25,462 nt of DNA from an uncultured Parabacteroides sp. (GCA_934718155.1 CAKUZF010000041.1:1-25462); one strand, 5' to 3'. Positions 1 to 8,397 are shown, counted from the first letter of the stretch. Program-made: numbers and translations. Notes: generated by a model from the sequence alone, not told the origin.

Positions 1-28
1 TAACAGTGGGAGAGTAGGTAGCCGCCGT
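1..28 (+). rRNA. rrf: 5S ribosomal RNA, 3' end only
   Basis: The first bases contain GTGGGAGAGTAGGT followed by GCCGCCG, the conserved 3' portion of bacterial 5S rRNA (helix IV/V strand and closing helix I strand). The rest of the gene, and presumably 16S and 23S, lie upstream of the window. It is followed at once by an intrinsic terminator, as expected for the end of an rRNA operon. The exact 3' end is estimated to within a few bases. Confidence 0.85.
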
Positions 29-39
29 TTTAGGTAGGA

Positions 40-74
40 GGGCGTCAGTCTGAAAAGATTGACGCCCTTTTTTT
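40..74 (+). terminator. Intrinsic terminator of the rRNA operon
   Basis: A 12-bp stem (40-51 with 56-67, one G-T pair) closes a GAAA loop and is followed by seven Ts (68-74). It directly follows the 5S end, so it most likely ends the rRNA transcript. Confidence 0.9.
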
Positions 75-143
75 ATGATTTAAACTTTGCTTTGGCAATA
101 AGACATTAATAGTTCCGTTGATTAGTAAGAGCTTATTTTGAGT

Positions 144-1301
144 ATGGGTAATATATATGATTCAAGGCAACGTTGGAAATTTTGCTTCATCTTTGCGGCA
201 TTCTTGATCGCCATGTTTTCAGTGATAGTCTCCGATCTTTTGATAAAAGAATTAGCACGGGAAGAAAGGCAGAGAATGGAGGTCTGGAGCGAAGCGACTC
301 GTGTGATGACAAGCGAGAATCCCAGTTTGAATATGAAGTTGATCTTGAAGATCATCGAAGGTAATACTTCGATACCTGTCATTTTGTGCACCGAACAAGA
401 TGCGGTTGTCTCCTATAATAATATTGAGCTGCCCAATGAAAATAGAGACCAGTTTCTGAAGAAGAAGGTTAAGGAACTGAAAGGAAAGAATCCTCCCATA
501 GTGATTGATATGGAGGATGGCTCTTTCCAGTATTTGTATTACGATGATTCTATCATTCTAAAGCGGCTTCTCATTTATCCTTATGCACAATTATCTATCG
601 TCTTTGTGTTTATTCTCTTGGCTTTTTTGGCTTTGGCCAGCGTGAAGAGGGCAGAGCAGAATAAAGTGTGGGTGGGCTTGTCGAAAGAGACTGCGCATCA
701 ACTGGGCACGCCTATCTCTTCGCTTATCGCTTGGGTGGAGTATCTTCGCACGAAGGATGTAGATCCTTTTTTATTGCAAGAAATGGACAAAGATGTGAAG
801 CGATTGCAAACCATTGCTGAACGGTTCTCGAAGATCGGATCGGATCCCGATCCTGTACCAACCGATTTGGTGGAGTCTATCCGGTCGGCTTTGGAATATA
901 TGTCTACACGGATCTCTTCGAAGGTGATTATTCATGCAGACTTGCCTTCAGATCCGATCTTAGTAATGATGAATAGTTCGCTTTTTGCTTGGGTTATAGA
1001 AAATCTCACGAAAAATGCGGTGGACGCAATGGAAGGACAAGGAACGATCACCTTTCATATCGAGGAGAAGGAGTCTTTGGTGCGTATTGACGTGATTGAT
1101 ACAGGGAAGGGAATCCCTAAATCGAAGTTTAAGACTGTCTTTAATCCGGGCTATACGACGAAGCGTCGAGGCTGGGGGTTGGGGCTTTCTTTAGTCAAGC
1201 GAATTATAGAATCTTTTCATGGTGGACGAATCTTTGTAAAGTCCTCAGAATTAGGCAAGGGGACGACATTCAGAATCGAATTGAATAAATATAAAGGTTA
1301 A
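144..1301 (+). CDS. Two-TM sensor histidine kinase, orphan
   Basis: Membrane sensor kinase of a two-component system. From the ATG at 144 (385 aa): TM1 at residues 13-30, an extracytoplasmic region of about 110 residues with no recognised domain, TM2 at 143-166, then the kinase core. The H-box is KETAHQLGTP with phospho-acceptor His185. The N-box is NLTKNAVDAM (288-296), G1 is DTGKGIP (319-325), the F-box lies around FNPGYTTK (333-340), and G2 is GWGLGL (343-348). No HAMP domain is evident: the H-box starts about 15 residues after TM2. No response regulator lies beside it, so partner and signal are unknown. A TTG two codons upstream (138) is an alternative start; ATG is preferred. It sits between an rRNA operon and the ribosomal/fatty-acid gene block, apparently as its own unit. 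Confidence 0.9.
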   Translation: MGNIYDSRQRWKFCFIFAAFLIAMFSVIVSDLLIKELAREERQRMEVWSEATRVMTSENPSLNMKLILKIIEGNTSIPVILCTEQDAVVSYNNIELPNENRDQFLKKKVKELKGKNPPIVIDMEDGSFQYLYYDDSIILKRLLIYPYAQLSIVFVFILLAFLALASVKRAEQNKVWVGLSKETAHQLGTPISSLIAWVEYLRTKDVDPFLLQEMDKDVKRLQTIAERFSKIGSDPDPVPTDLVESIRSALEYMSTRISSKVIIHADLPSDPILVMMNSSLFAWVIENLTKNAVDAMEGQGTITFHIEEKESLVRIDVIDTGKGIPKSKFKTVFNPGYTTKRRGWGLGLSLVKRIIESFHGGRIFVKSSELGKGTTFRIELNKYKG

Positions 1302-1360
1302 ATCGTTTGTTTGGAGGTAAAATAACTGCTGGTGTATAGTGATTATAAGGAGAAAAATCG

Positions 1361-1368
1361 TACCTTTG
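1361..1368 (+). promoter_or_regulatory. Bacteroidota -7 promoter box for DUF177-rpmF
   Basis: TACCTTTG matches the Bacteroidota -7 consensus TAnnTTTG and lies 22 bp before the TTG start of the DUF177 gene, giving a very short leader. No convincing -33 TTG is seen at the right spacing. Confidence 0.6.
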
Positions 1369-1390
1369 CAAGGTTTTTACGTAAAAGGCC

Positions 1391-1924
1391 TTGGAGAAAT
1401 TTGAATTATATAGGATAGATTTAAAGAATCTCGCTCCTGGAACTCATGAATATGAGTATCTTTTGGAGGATGGCTTTTTTATGGATGTCGATGGTAATGA
1501 GGTACATAAAGGACATGTGAAGGTTCATTTGTGTCTGAAGAAAACATCGATGATGTTCGAATTGAACTTTCAGATTGAGGGAACCGTAATCGTTCCGTGT
1601 GATCTTTGTTTGGATGATGTGGAGATTCCAATCGAGACGCAAAATAAGTTGATCGTTAAATTCGGAAAGGAATATGCTGAGGAGAGCGATGAGCTTGTGG
1701 TAGTCCCCGAAGAGGATGGCGTGATCAATATCGCATGGTTCATGTATGAGTTCGTGGCTTTGGCAATTCCAATGAAGCATGTACATGCTTCGGGCCAGTG
1801 CAATCAGGCGATGGCTGATAAACTGAAGCAGCATACTGCCCAAAGTTATGATGAGGCAGATGACGAGGCTACAGACCCACGTTGGGATGCACTGAAGGGT
1901 ATATTTGAGAATGATAACAATTAA
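1391..1924 (+). CDS. DUF177 (YceD-like) family protein upstream of L32
   Basis: A 177-aa cytoplasmic protein of the DUF177/YceD family, encoded next to rpmF across many bacteria. In other lineages members are linked to 23S rRNA or large-subunit accumulation; its role here is inferred. A CDLCLDD segment near residues 71-77 carries the CxxC characteristic of the family, and the protein ends in an acidic stretch followed by TDPRWDALKGIF, as in Bacteroidales homologues. The start is TTG: no in-frame ATG exists before FFMDVDG (residue 32), and the sequence from MEKFELYRIDLKNL onward looks like the usual family N-terminus. It is 12 bp ahead of rpmF in the same operon, and the -7 box lies just upstream. 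Confidence 0.85.
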   Translation: MEKFELYRIDLKNLAPGTHEYEYLLEDGFFMDVDGNEVHKGHVKVHLCLKKTSMMFELNFQIEGTVIVPCDLCLDDVEIPIETQNKLIVKFGKEYAEESDELVVVPEEDGVINIAWFMYEFVALAIPMKHVHASGQCNQAMADKLKQHTAQSYDEADDEATDPRWDALKGIFENDNN

Positions 1925-1936
1925 ATAAATAAAACA

Positions 1937-2122
1937 ATGGCACATCCTAAAAGAAGACAAGGTAAGACAAGAACAGCCAAGAGAAGAACTCATGACAAGG
2001 CTGTAGCTCCGACAATGGCAATTTGCCCTAACTGTGGCGCATGGCACGTTTATCACACTGTGTGTGGAGAGTGCGGTTATTACAGAGGTAAGTTAGCAAT
2101 TGAGAAAGTAGCTGCTATGTAA
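1937..2122 (+). CDS. rpmF: 50S ribosomal protein L32
   Basis: A 61-aa zinc-ribbon ribosomal protein of the large subunit. It starts MAHPKRRQGKTRTAKRR, the standard basic L32 N-terminus, and has four zinc-ligand cysteines (C30, C33, C43, C46) in CPNC and CGEC. Length and motif order are typical. It forms an operon with the preceding DUF177 gene (12-bp gap) and is followed by an intrinsic terminator, so fabH downstream is probably transcribed separately at least in part. Confidence 0.97.
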   Translation: MAHPKRRQGKTRTAKRRTHDKAVAPTMAICPNCGAWHVYHTVCGECGYYRGKLAIEKVAAM

Positions 2123-2158
2123 GTTTGTCTAACCTATGGTTGGATAAACAGAAGAAAT

Positions 2159-2189
2159 AGCCCTAAAAGTTTATTTTAGGGCTTTTTTT
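2159..2189 (+). terminator. Intrinsic terminator after rpmF
   Basis: A perfect 10-bp stem, AGCCCTAAAA (2159-2168) with TTTTAGGGCT (2174-2183), closes a 5-nt loop and runs into Ts through 2189. It ends the DUF177-rpmF transcript. Confidence 0.9.
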
Positions 2190-2224
2190 CTAAATACAGC
2201 TTATTCATCCTTAATGATTGAAAT

Positions 2225-3229
2225 ATGGATAAGATTAATGCGGTAATCACAGGTATCGGAGGCTATGTGCCTGAGGATGTATTAACCAATGAGGAAATCT
2301 CAAAGATGGTAGATACCAACGACGAGTGGATTATGACTCGTGTAGGTATCAAGGAGCGCAGAATCCTGCGTGGAGAAGGTAAAGGACTTTCTTTTATGGG
2401 TATTCGTGCGGTGAACCAGCTGCTGGAGAAAACGCATACGAATGCGGAGGACGTGGAGGTTTTATTAACGGCGACGACAACGCCGGATCATCATTTCCCG
2501 ACGACCTCTTCAATTATTGCTTATCATACTGGCTGCAAGAATGCGATGACATTTGATATGCAAGGCGCATGTGCGGGTTTCCTTTATGCGTTGGAGACGG
2601 GAGCGAACTACATTCGTTCCGGACGTTATAAGAAGGTGGTTGTTGTTTCTGGCGACAAGATGACGGCGATCACGGATTATACCGATCGCTCAACCTGCCC
2701 GCTTTTCGGTGATGGTTGTGGCGCGGTTTTGCTTGAGCCGACAACGGAAGAGATTGGTATCATGGATACGATCCTGCGTACGGATGGCATTGGTTATTCT
2801 CATCTGATCATGAAGTCGGGTGGATCGGCTTATCCTCCGACACATGAGACGGTCGATAATCATGAGCATTTTGTTTATCAAGACGGACGTTATGTGTTTA
2901 AGTATGCGGTTTCCTACATGGCGGACGCCGCTGCAGAGATTGCTGAGCGCAACCATTTGACACACGACGATATCGCTTGGATCGTGCCTCACCAGGCCAA
3001 TTTGCGTATCATTGATGCGACGGCTAAACGCTTGGGTGTATCGGAAGATAAGGTAATGATCAACATACAGAAGTATGGCAATACGAGTGCTGGAACGATT
3101 CCTCTTTGCCTTTGGGAGTGGGAGGATCAGTTGAAGAAAGGCGACAACTTGATTTTGGCGGCTTTCGGCGCAGGCTTTACATGGGGCTCTATTTATCTCA
3201 AATGGGGATATGATGGAAAAAAAGCATAA
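2225..3229 (+). CDS. fabH: Beta-ketoacyl-ACP synthase III
   Basis: KAS III condenses acetyl-CoA (or branched acyl-CoA) with malonyl-ACP to start type II fatty acid synthesis in the cytoplasm. The 334-aa length is normal. The catalytic triad is visible: Cys116 in QGACAGF, His256 in VPHQANLR, and Asn286 in YGNTSAGT. The GDGCGAVLL segment (162-170) is also typical. The ATG at 2225 follows the rpmF terminator by about 35 bp. The 3' end overlaps the start of era by about 20 bp, suggesting a fabH-era-der operon. Branched-chain starter use is common in Bacteroidota but cannot be read from the sequence. Confidence 0.97.
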   Translation: MDKINAVITGIGGYVPEDVLTNEEISKMVDTNDEWIMTRVGIKERRILRGEGKGLSFMGIRAVNQLLEKTHTNAEDVEVLLTATTTPDHHFPTTSSIIAYHTGCKNAMTFDMQGACAGFLYALETGANYIRSGRYKKVVVVSGDKMTAITDYTDRSTCPLFGDGCGAVLLEPTTEEIGIMDTILRTDGIGYSHLIMKSGGSAYPPTHETVDNHEHFVYQDGRYVFKYAVSYMADAAAEIAERNHLTHDDIAWIVPHQANLRIIDATAKRLGVSEDKVMINIQKYGNTSAGTIPLCLWEWEDQLKKGDNLILAAFGAGFTWGSIYLKWGYDGKKA

Positions 3230-4103
3230 ATCTGGCTTCGTCAATATCGTAGGTAATCCGAATGTGGGAAAATCTACGTTGATGAATAAGTTGGTAGGCG
3301 AGCGAATCTCTATCATCACGTCGAAGGCGCAAACAACGCGCCATCGCATCATGGGAATCGTGAATACCGACGATATGCAGATTGTTTACTCTGACACCCC
3401 AGGTGTGTTGCGGCCTAACTATAAGCTGCAAGAGTCTATGCTGAATTTCTCAGAATCGGCGTTGGGTGATGCGGATGTATTGCTTTATGTGACCGATGTG
3501 GTCGAGACGGTCGATAAGAACAATGATTTTTTGCAACGCGTGGAGCACATGCAGTGCCCCGTGTTGCTTTTGATCAATAAGATCGATCAGACCAACCAGG
3601 CAGAGCTGGAGGCATTGGTGGCTCGCTGGAAGGAGTTGATGCCACAGGCGGAGATTATACCAATCTCTGCGTTGAGTAACTTCAATGTAGATTATGTGAA
3701 GCGTCGTGTAGAGGAATTGATGCCGGATTCTCCTCCCTACTTCGAGAAAGACGCTTTGACCGACAAACCGGCTCGGTTCTTCGTGACGGAGATCATCCGT
3801 GAGAAGATCCTCCTGTATTACCAGAAGGAGATTCCTTATGCGGTAGAGGTGGTAGTCGAGGAGTTTAAAGAGGATGATTCGATGATTCGTATCCGCTCGT
3901 TGATCATCGTGGAGCGCGATTCCCAAAAGGGAATTATTATTGGACACAAGGGCCAAGCGTTGAAGAAAGTCGGCGCAATGGCTCGTAAGGATATTGAGAA
4001 GTTTTTCGATAAGAAGGTATTCCTTGAGATGTTTGTCAAAGTCGAGAAGGATTGGCGTAATCGCGATAGCTTGTTGAAGAACTTTGGTTATCAATTAGAT
4101 TAA
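3210..4103 (+). CDS. era: GTPase Era
   Basis: Essential GTPase that binds the 3' end of 16S rRNA and helps mature the 30S subunit. The 297-aa protein has an N-terminal G domain: G1 GNPNVGKS (15-22), G3 DTPG (62-65), G4 NKID (123-126), and a G5 SALS motif. A C-terminal KH domain has the IIGHKGQALKKVG RNA-binding loop. Two adjacent ATGs (3210 and 3213) can serve as start; both lie inside the end of fabH, so translation is probably coupled. der follows 13 bp later. Confidence 0.97.
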   Translation: MMEKKHKSGFVNIVGNPNVGKSTLMNKLVGERISIITSKAQTTRHRIMGIVNTDDMQIVYSDTPGVLRPNYKLQESMLNFSESALGDADVLLYVTDVVETVDKNNDFLQRVEHMQCPVLLLINKIDQTNQAELEALVARWKELMPQAEIIPISALSNFNVDYVKRRVEELMPDSPPYFEKDALTDKPARFFVTEIIREKILLYYQKEIPYAVEVVVEEFKEDDSMIRIRSLIIVERDSQKGIIIGHKGQALKKVGAMARKDIEKFFDKKVFLEMFVKVEKDWRNRDSLLKNFGYQLD

Positions 4104-4116
4104 AAACAGAAAATCG

Positions 4117-5430
4117 ATGGGAAATATCGTAGCGATAGTGGGTAGGCCCAATGTGGGAAAATCTACTCTTTTCAACCGATTGACGGGTACTCGCCAAGCG
4201 ATTGTGAATGAGGAGGCGGGTACTACCCGCGATCGTCAATACGGCAAAGTGGAATGGGCTGGCAAAGAGTTCTCGTTGATCGACACGGGAGGCTGGGTGG
4301 TCAACTCTGAGGATGTTTTCGAGGAGGAGATCAACAAACAGGTGAAGGTGGCGATCGAGGAGGCCGACTTGATTCTCTTTGTTGTGGATGTAATGACGGG
4401 CATCAACGACTTGGACATGGAGGTGGCGGATATTCTGCGCCGTTGTAAACGTCCGGTGATTGTGGTGGCCAACAAAGCCGATAATTATGCCTTGCATGCC
4501 TCTTCGGCGGAGTTCTATTCTTTTGGTTTGGGCGATCCCTTTTGCATCTCAGCCGTCAATGGTTCTTACACGGGCGATTTGCTGGATCAGATTGTGGCTA
4601 CCTTGCCCGAGGAGAAAGAGGAGTCGCTTGAGGAGGAGTTGCCTCGCATCGCCATCATCGGCCGTCCGAATGCCGGAAAATCGTCGTTGATCAATGCATT
4701 CATCGGAGAAGATCGTCATATCGTGACCGATATTGCAGGAACGACACGCGATTCGATTTACACGAAATATAATAAGTTCGGCTTAAACTTCTACCTGGTT
4801 GATACCGCAGGTATCCGCAAGAAGGGAAAGGTGAACGAGGATTTGGAGTATTACTCTGTCATTCGTTCGATCCGTGCCATTGAGAATTCGGATGTATGCG
4901 TCTTGATGCTTGATGCCACAAGGGGCATTGAGAGCCAGGATATGAACATCTTCTCTTTGGTGCAGAAGAACAAGAAGGGCTTGATTGTTTGTGTGAACAA
5001 ATGGGATTTGATTGAAGATAAGAGCCAGAAGGTGATCGACAGCTATACGGAGGCCATTCGTGCCCGCTTGGCGCCTTTTACGGATTTCCCGATCCTCTTT
5101 ATCTCGGCGATGACCAAGCAGCGCATTTTGAAGGTGCTCGAGACAGCTAAGATGGTTTATGATAATCGTTCGAAACGTGTCTCTACAGCGAAGCTTAATG
5201 AGATCATGCTTCCGATTATCGAGAATTATCCGCCTCCAGCATGGAAGGGCAAGTATATCAAGATTAAGTATATTACGCAGCTTCCCGCTGGATCGGTTCC
5301 CTCGTTTGTCTTTTTCTGCAACTTGCCGCAATGGATTAAGGATCCTTATAAGCGGTTCTTGGAGAATAAGATTCGCGAGAACTGGAGTTTTACGGGTACG
5401 CCGATTAATATCTTCATCCGCGAGAAATAA
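4117..5430 (+). CDS. der: Ribosome-associated GTPase Der (EngA)
   Basis: Tandem-GTPase factor for late 50S assembly. The 437-aa protein carries two G domains: GRPNVGKS (9-16), DTGG (56-59) and NKAD (119-122) in the first; GRPNAGKS (182-189), DTAG (229-232) and an NKWD motif in the second. A KH-like C-terminal domain ends near FIREK. Length and layout are standard. It follows era by 13 bp and is the last gene of the fabH-era-der run, ending just before a strong hairpin shared with the convergent GH3 gene. Confidence 0.97.
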   Translation: MGNIVAIVGRPNVGKSTLFNRLTGTRQAIVNEEAGTTRDRQYGKVEWAGKEFSLIDTGGWVVNSEDVFEEEINKQVKVAIEEADLILFVVDVMTGINDLDMEVADILRRCKRPVIVVANKADNYALHASSAEFYSFGLGDPFCISAVNGSYTGDLLDQIVATLPEEKEESLEEELPRIAIIGRPNAGKSSLINAFIGEDRHIVTDIAGTTRDSIYTKYNKFGLNFYLVDTAGIRKKGKVNEDLEYYSVIRSIRAIENSDVCVLMLDATRGIESQDMNIFSLVQKNKKGLIVCVNKWDLIEDKSQKVIDSYTEAIRARLAPFTDFPILFISAMTKQRILKVLETAKMVYDNRSKRVSTAKLNEIMLPIIENYPPPAWKGKYIKIKYITQLPAGSVPSFVFFCNLPQWIKDPYKRFLENKIRENWSFTGTPINIFIREK

Positions 5431-5440
5431 AGATAATAGA

Positions 5441-5480
5441 AAGAAGAGCGTTCGATGTTGATTCGAACGCTCTTCTTTTT
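5441..5480. terminator. Bidirectional terminator between der and the GH3 gene
   Basis: A perfect 15-bp stem (5441-5455 with 5463-5477) closes a 7-nt loop. On the + strand it runs into Ts (5476-5480) and ends der. The stop codon of the convergent GH3 gene is at 5481-5483, so the same hairpin comes just after that gene on the - strand, with a weaker T-rich tail. It probably serves both. Confidence 0.85.
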
Positions 5481-7835
5481 TTACTTTTTCAGTACGTTAA
5501 TGGACTGGTTGGGCGACAACACGGCGTGTACTTTCTCAACCACCGAAGTGTTTGCCTGTTCGAAGCTTCCCCTCAAGCGAATGTCTGCGGCAGAAGAACC
5601 GATCAGCACCTCGTAGCGGCCATTCTCGGTAACCCATTGGCTGGCTTGCTCGTCGAAAGAGGCCAGGTCGGCTTCGCTCAGTGAGAAGGTCAGCTCCTCG
5701 CTCTTGCCTGGTTGAAGCAGCTGGGTCTTTGCGAAAGCACGCAGCTCCTTGGCGGGCTTCTCCATCTGTTTGCCCGGTGCGGCCACGTAGAGCTGTACGA
5801 CCTCCTTGCCTGCGACTGAACCATTGTTGGTGATCACGCAGCGCACCTTGTAGCCATTGCCTTGCGGCTCAACCTTTAATCCGGCATAGTTGAAAGTCGT
5901 GTAAGACTCTCCATAGCCGAAGGGATAGGAAACGGCCTTTTGGAAACTGTCGAAATAGCGGTAACCTACGTAGATGCCCTCCTCGTAGTTGGTGTAGTCG
6001 ATGTTGGGACGATTGGTCTGTTTCTCTTCTTTACCCATGAAGCTGCCCATCATCTCCATTGCGTTCACCTTGCTGGCATCGGGGAAGTTGCTGGTCGATG
6101 GCACGTCGGTGGCACTCAAGGGGAAGGTCATGGTCAGTTTGCCCGAGGGGTTCACTTTGCCGCTCAAGATGTCGGCCACGGTGTTGCCTCCCTCTTGCCC
6201 CGCCTGCCAAGCCAACAGGATTGCGTCGGGTTGAGCCTTCCAGCTCGCGGTTTCGATCACACCTCCGATGTTGAGGATCACAATCACCTTCTTGCCCGCT
6301 TTATGGAAAGCCTCGCTGACGGAACGAATCAGTCCCTGCTCAGCCTCCGTCAGGTTGAAGTCTCCTTCGATCGCACGATCTTGGAACTCGCCAGAGCTGC
6401 GTCCGATGGTCACGAATGCGATGTCGTTCGCTTTCGCTTTAGCGGCCAGATCGGCAGCGTCGGGCACAAACTCTGGAATGCGAGGTTGATTGAAGAAGGC
6501 CATCATCGGGTTGTCGCTCTTCGGGCGCTTTGCCTCTTCATCGCTCTTGTAGCGGGCATATTGCGCCTTCACGTCGGCATCCAACTGATAGCCGGCGTTC
6601 TCCAGGCCTTCTACGAGCGAAACGGTGTAAGCCTCATGCACGTCGCCACTGCCTGTGCCGCCTGCGATGAAGTCGTAGGAGGTTGTGCCGTAGGCTGCCA
6701 CCTTCCTGATGGAAGAGGCGAGGGGCAGGGTTTTTGCGCTGTTCTTCAGCAGCACCATGCCTTCAGTGGCGGATGAACGGGTCACTTCGGCGTGTGCCTT
6801 CAAGTTGGGCTGGTCGCTGTAAGCGTAGTGTTGGAAGCGGGGCGAGCGCAGGATGAGCTGCAACATGCGGGTAACGTCGGTGTCTACATCCTCCATCGAC
6901 AGCTGCCCGCTCTCGATCGCCTTCAAGAGGGTCTGCTGTTGATCGGGGCGGCCCGGCATCAACAGGTCGTTGCCGGCATGGATCTGCGCCACGGCGTTCT
7001 TGCCTCCAAACCAATCGGTCATCACCAATCCTTCGAAGCCCCACTCATCGCGCAAGATGGTGGTCAGCAAGCTGCGGCTTTCGGAGGCGTATTCGCCGTT
7101 GATTCGGTTATAAGAAGACATCACTGTCCAGGGTTGCGCCTCTTTGACCACCGTCTCGAAACCTTTCAGGTAGATCTCTCTAAGGGCACGGGGTGTCAGT
7201 CGGGCATCATTACCTGTGCGGTTGGTCTCTTGGCTGTTCACGGCGAAGTGTTTCACGCTCGTGCCCACGCCTTGGCTCTGTATGCCGGCCACCATGGCTG
7301 CGGCCATCTTGCCTGCCACGAGGGGATCTTCGGAGTAATACTCGAAGTTGCGTCCGCAGAGCGGGCTCCTGTGGATATTCAGGGCCGGACCCAGAATCAC
7401 GTCGCAACCATATTCTTTCGTCTCCTTACCCATTGCTTGACCAACCTGGTTCACCAAAGTCGTGTTCCAAGTGGAGGCTAATAAGGTGGCGATTGGGAAT
7501 GCGGTGCAGTAATAGGTCTGCTCCTTGCCTTCTCGGGTGGGGTTGATGCGCAAACCAGCGGGTCCGTCGGCTACGACAACTGCGGGAATGCCCAGTCTCT
7601 CTACGGGGTGAGTCGTTCCCGCGGCACCGGGCACTAGGTCTTGCGTGCTTCCAACAACGGCAGACTGTCCGCCCACTCCGGCCATACCGGTACCTACCAG
7701 CAGGCTCACTTTCTCTTCTGTAGTCATGGCTGCTACTACCTTCTCAATGGGGTCTTTGCCCAGTTGAGGCAGGCTTTGAGCCATGGCGGCTTGCACGCCT
7801 AAGGTGAGGCAAGCGCTCATCATCCATTTGTTCAT
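5481..7835 (-). CDS. Secreted glycoside hydrolase family 3 beta-glucosidase
   Basis: A GH3 enzyme, most likely an exo-acting beta-glucosidase or related glycosidase in the periplasm. Numbering is from the ATG at 7835 (784 aa). The signal peptide MNKWMMSACLTLGVQAAMA ends before QSLPQ. The TIM-barrel domain shows DGPAG (90-94), RNFEYYSEDP, KHF (195-197) and MTDWFGG with the predicted nucleophile Asp274. The second domain carries the SSGEFQDR segment, a candidate acid/base Glu region, and the C-terminus is a fibronectin-III-like domain (from about VGYRYFDSF). A GTG at 7853 is an alternative start giving a more basic N-region. The substrate is not determined by sequence, and there is no SusC/SusD pair nearby. 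It stands alone, divergent from the B12 riboswitch. Confidence 0.92.
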   Translation of the reverse strand: MNKWMMSACLTLGVQAAMAQSLPQLGKDPIEKVVAAMTTEEKVSLLVGTGMAGVGGQSAVVGSTQDLVPGAAGTTHPVERLGIPAVVVADGPAGLRINPTREGKEQTYYCTAFPIATLLASTWNTTLVNQVGQAMGKETKEYGCDVILGPALNIHRSPLCGRNFEYYSEDPLVAGKMAAAMVAGIQSQGVGTSVKHFAVNSQETNRTGNDARLTPRALREIYLKGFETVVKEAQPWTVMSSYNRINGEYASESRSLLTTILRDEWGFEGLVMTDWFGGKNAVAQIHAGNDLLMPGRPDQQQTLLKAIESGQLSMEDVDTDVTRMLQLILRSPRFQHYAYSDQPNLKAHAEVTRSSATEGMVLLKNSAKTLPLASSIRKVAAYGTTSYDFIAGGTGSGDVHEAYTVSLVEGLENAGYQLDADVKAQYARYKSDEEAKRPKSDNPMMAFFNQPRIPEFVPDAADLAAKAKANDIAFVTIGRSSGEFQDRAIEGDFNLTEAEQGLIRSVSEAFHKAGKKVIVILNIGGVIETASWKAQPDAILLAWQAGQEGGNTVADILSGKVNPSGKLTMTFPLSATDVPSTSNFPDASKVNAMEMMGSFMGKEEKQTNRPNIDYTNYEEGIYVGYRYFDSFQKAVSYPFGYGESYTTFNYAGLKVEPQGNGYKVRCVITNNGSVAGKEVVQLYVAAPGKQMEKPAKELRAFAKTQLLQPGKSEELTFSLSEADLASFDEQASQWVTENGRYEVLIGSSAADIRLRGSFEQANTSVVEKVHAVLSPNQSINVLKK

Positions 7836-7881
7836 GGTCTGTCTCTTTTTCACTTAGTGGTTCAAAAAATAGATTATATCG

Positions 7882-7889
7882 CAAATTTA
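7882..7889 (-). promoter_or_regulatory. Candidate -7 box for the GH3 gene
   Basis: Read on the - strand this is TAAATTTG, matching TAnnTTTG, 28 bp ahead of the GTG and 46 bp ahead of the ATG start. No clear -33 TTG is present at about 19 bp spacing, so this is a modest call. Confidence 0.45.
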
Positions 7890-7924
7890 GCGTTTATTTT
7901 TCAATGCAGTGTGGAAAGAATGTG

Positions 7925-7932
7925 TATCTTTG
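7925..7932 (+). promoter_or_regulatory. -7 promoter box for the riboswitch transcript
   Basis: TATCTTTG fits the Bacteroidota -7 consensus. It lies about 5 bp before the first base of riboswitch helix P1, so transcription would start almost exactly at the aptamer. The -33 region is T-rich without a clean TTG. Confidence 0.65.
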
Positions 7933-7936
7933 CCGC

Positions 7937-8123
7937 TGAGCGTTGTTCCTCCTCCGATTCTCTTCGGAGAGGATTAAAAGGGAATCGGGTGGAAATCCCG
8001 GACAGTCCCGCTGCTGTGAGCTTCAATTTATAGGCTAAGGCATTCTATAGCCACTGTCCTCCAGAGAAGAGGGTGGGAAGGCGCCTTTCGGCCGGAAGCG
8101 AGTCAGAAGACCTGCAAGGCTCA
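7937..8123 (+). ncRNA. Cobalamin (B12) riboswitch aptamer
   Basis: The conserved order of cobalamin-riboswitch elements is visible: TTAAAAGGGAA followed by GGTGGAAATCCCGGACAG (7987-8004), CCCGCTGCTGTGA (8007-8019), GCCACTG (8050-8056), GGGAAGGCG (8074-8082), and the B12 box AGTCAGAAGACCTGC (8101-8115). TGAGC-G-TTG at 7937-7945 pairs with CAA-G-GCTCA at 8115-8123 to close helix P1 with one mismatch. The family binds adenosyl- or other cobalamins and usually represses downstream B12 uptake or synthesis genes. Here the next gene is an outer-membrane beta-barrel protein with no known B12 link. Confidence 0.95.
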
Positions 8124-8130
8124 TTGGGTT

Positions 8131-8210
8131 TCGACGGCTTCGAGGACGGCCGAAGGGCATGGCGCTGCTTGGAGGCGCTTTATATTCCCGTTGATCCGTC
8201 GATTCTTTTT
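8131..8210 (+). terminator. Possible riboswitch expression-platform terminator
   Basis: TCGACGG (8131-8137) is the exact complement of CCGTCGA (8196-8202), which is followed by TTCTTTTT. The enclosed bases hold smaller hairpins, for example CTTCG (8138-8142) with CGAAG (8151-8155). A long branched hairpin ending in Ts directly after the aptamer could act as a ligand-dependent terminator. Many Bacteroidota B12 riboswitches act on translation instead, so the mechanism is an inference. Confidence 0.5.
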
Positions 8211-8397
8211 AATGTGATAATTATTTTGCCATAATAATTAGTCAAAAGAGGCATGGGTCGAACTGCGGGATGAGCTCCGGGGTTGTGAGCCATGCTTTCT
8301 TTATATTATGAAAGCGGCGTGAACCTTGATGGGCACGAGTTTGTTAGACGAGAAGAAGAGAATGGTGATATGAATTAATAATAAATTAGTAAGTGTT
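8211..8397 (+). promoter_or_regulatory. Structured leader between riboswitch and beta-barrel gene
   Basis: No credible gene lies here. It holds an AT-rich dyad, TAATTATT (8218-8225) with AATAATTA (8233-8240). It also has a GC hairpin arm, GCATGG (8251-8256) with CCATGC (8290-8295), and a further hairpin, GCTTTC (8294-8299) with GAAAGC (8310-8315). The last two share bases 8294-8295, so they cannot both form fully. An ATG-initiated 14-codon reading frame sits at 8329-8373 but has no other support. Function is unknown; it may be the 5' leader of the next gene. Confidence 0.4.

Noticed and set aside
8329..8373. 14-codon ATG frame upstream of the beta-barrel gene
   Set aside because: It is too short to distinguish from chance, with no family match or clear ribosome site; noted only as part of the leader.
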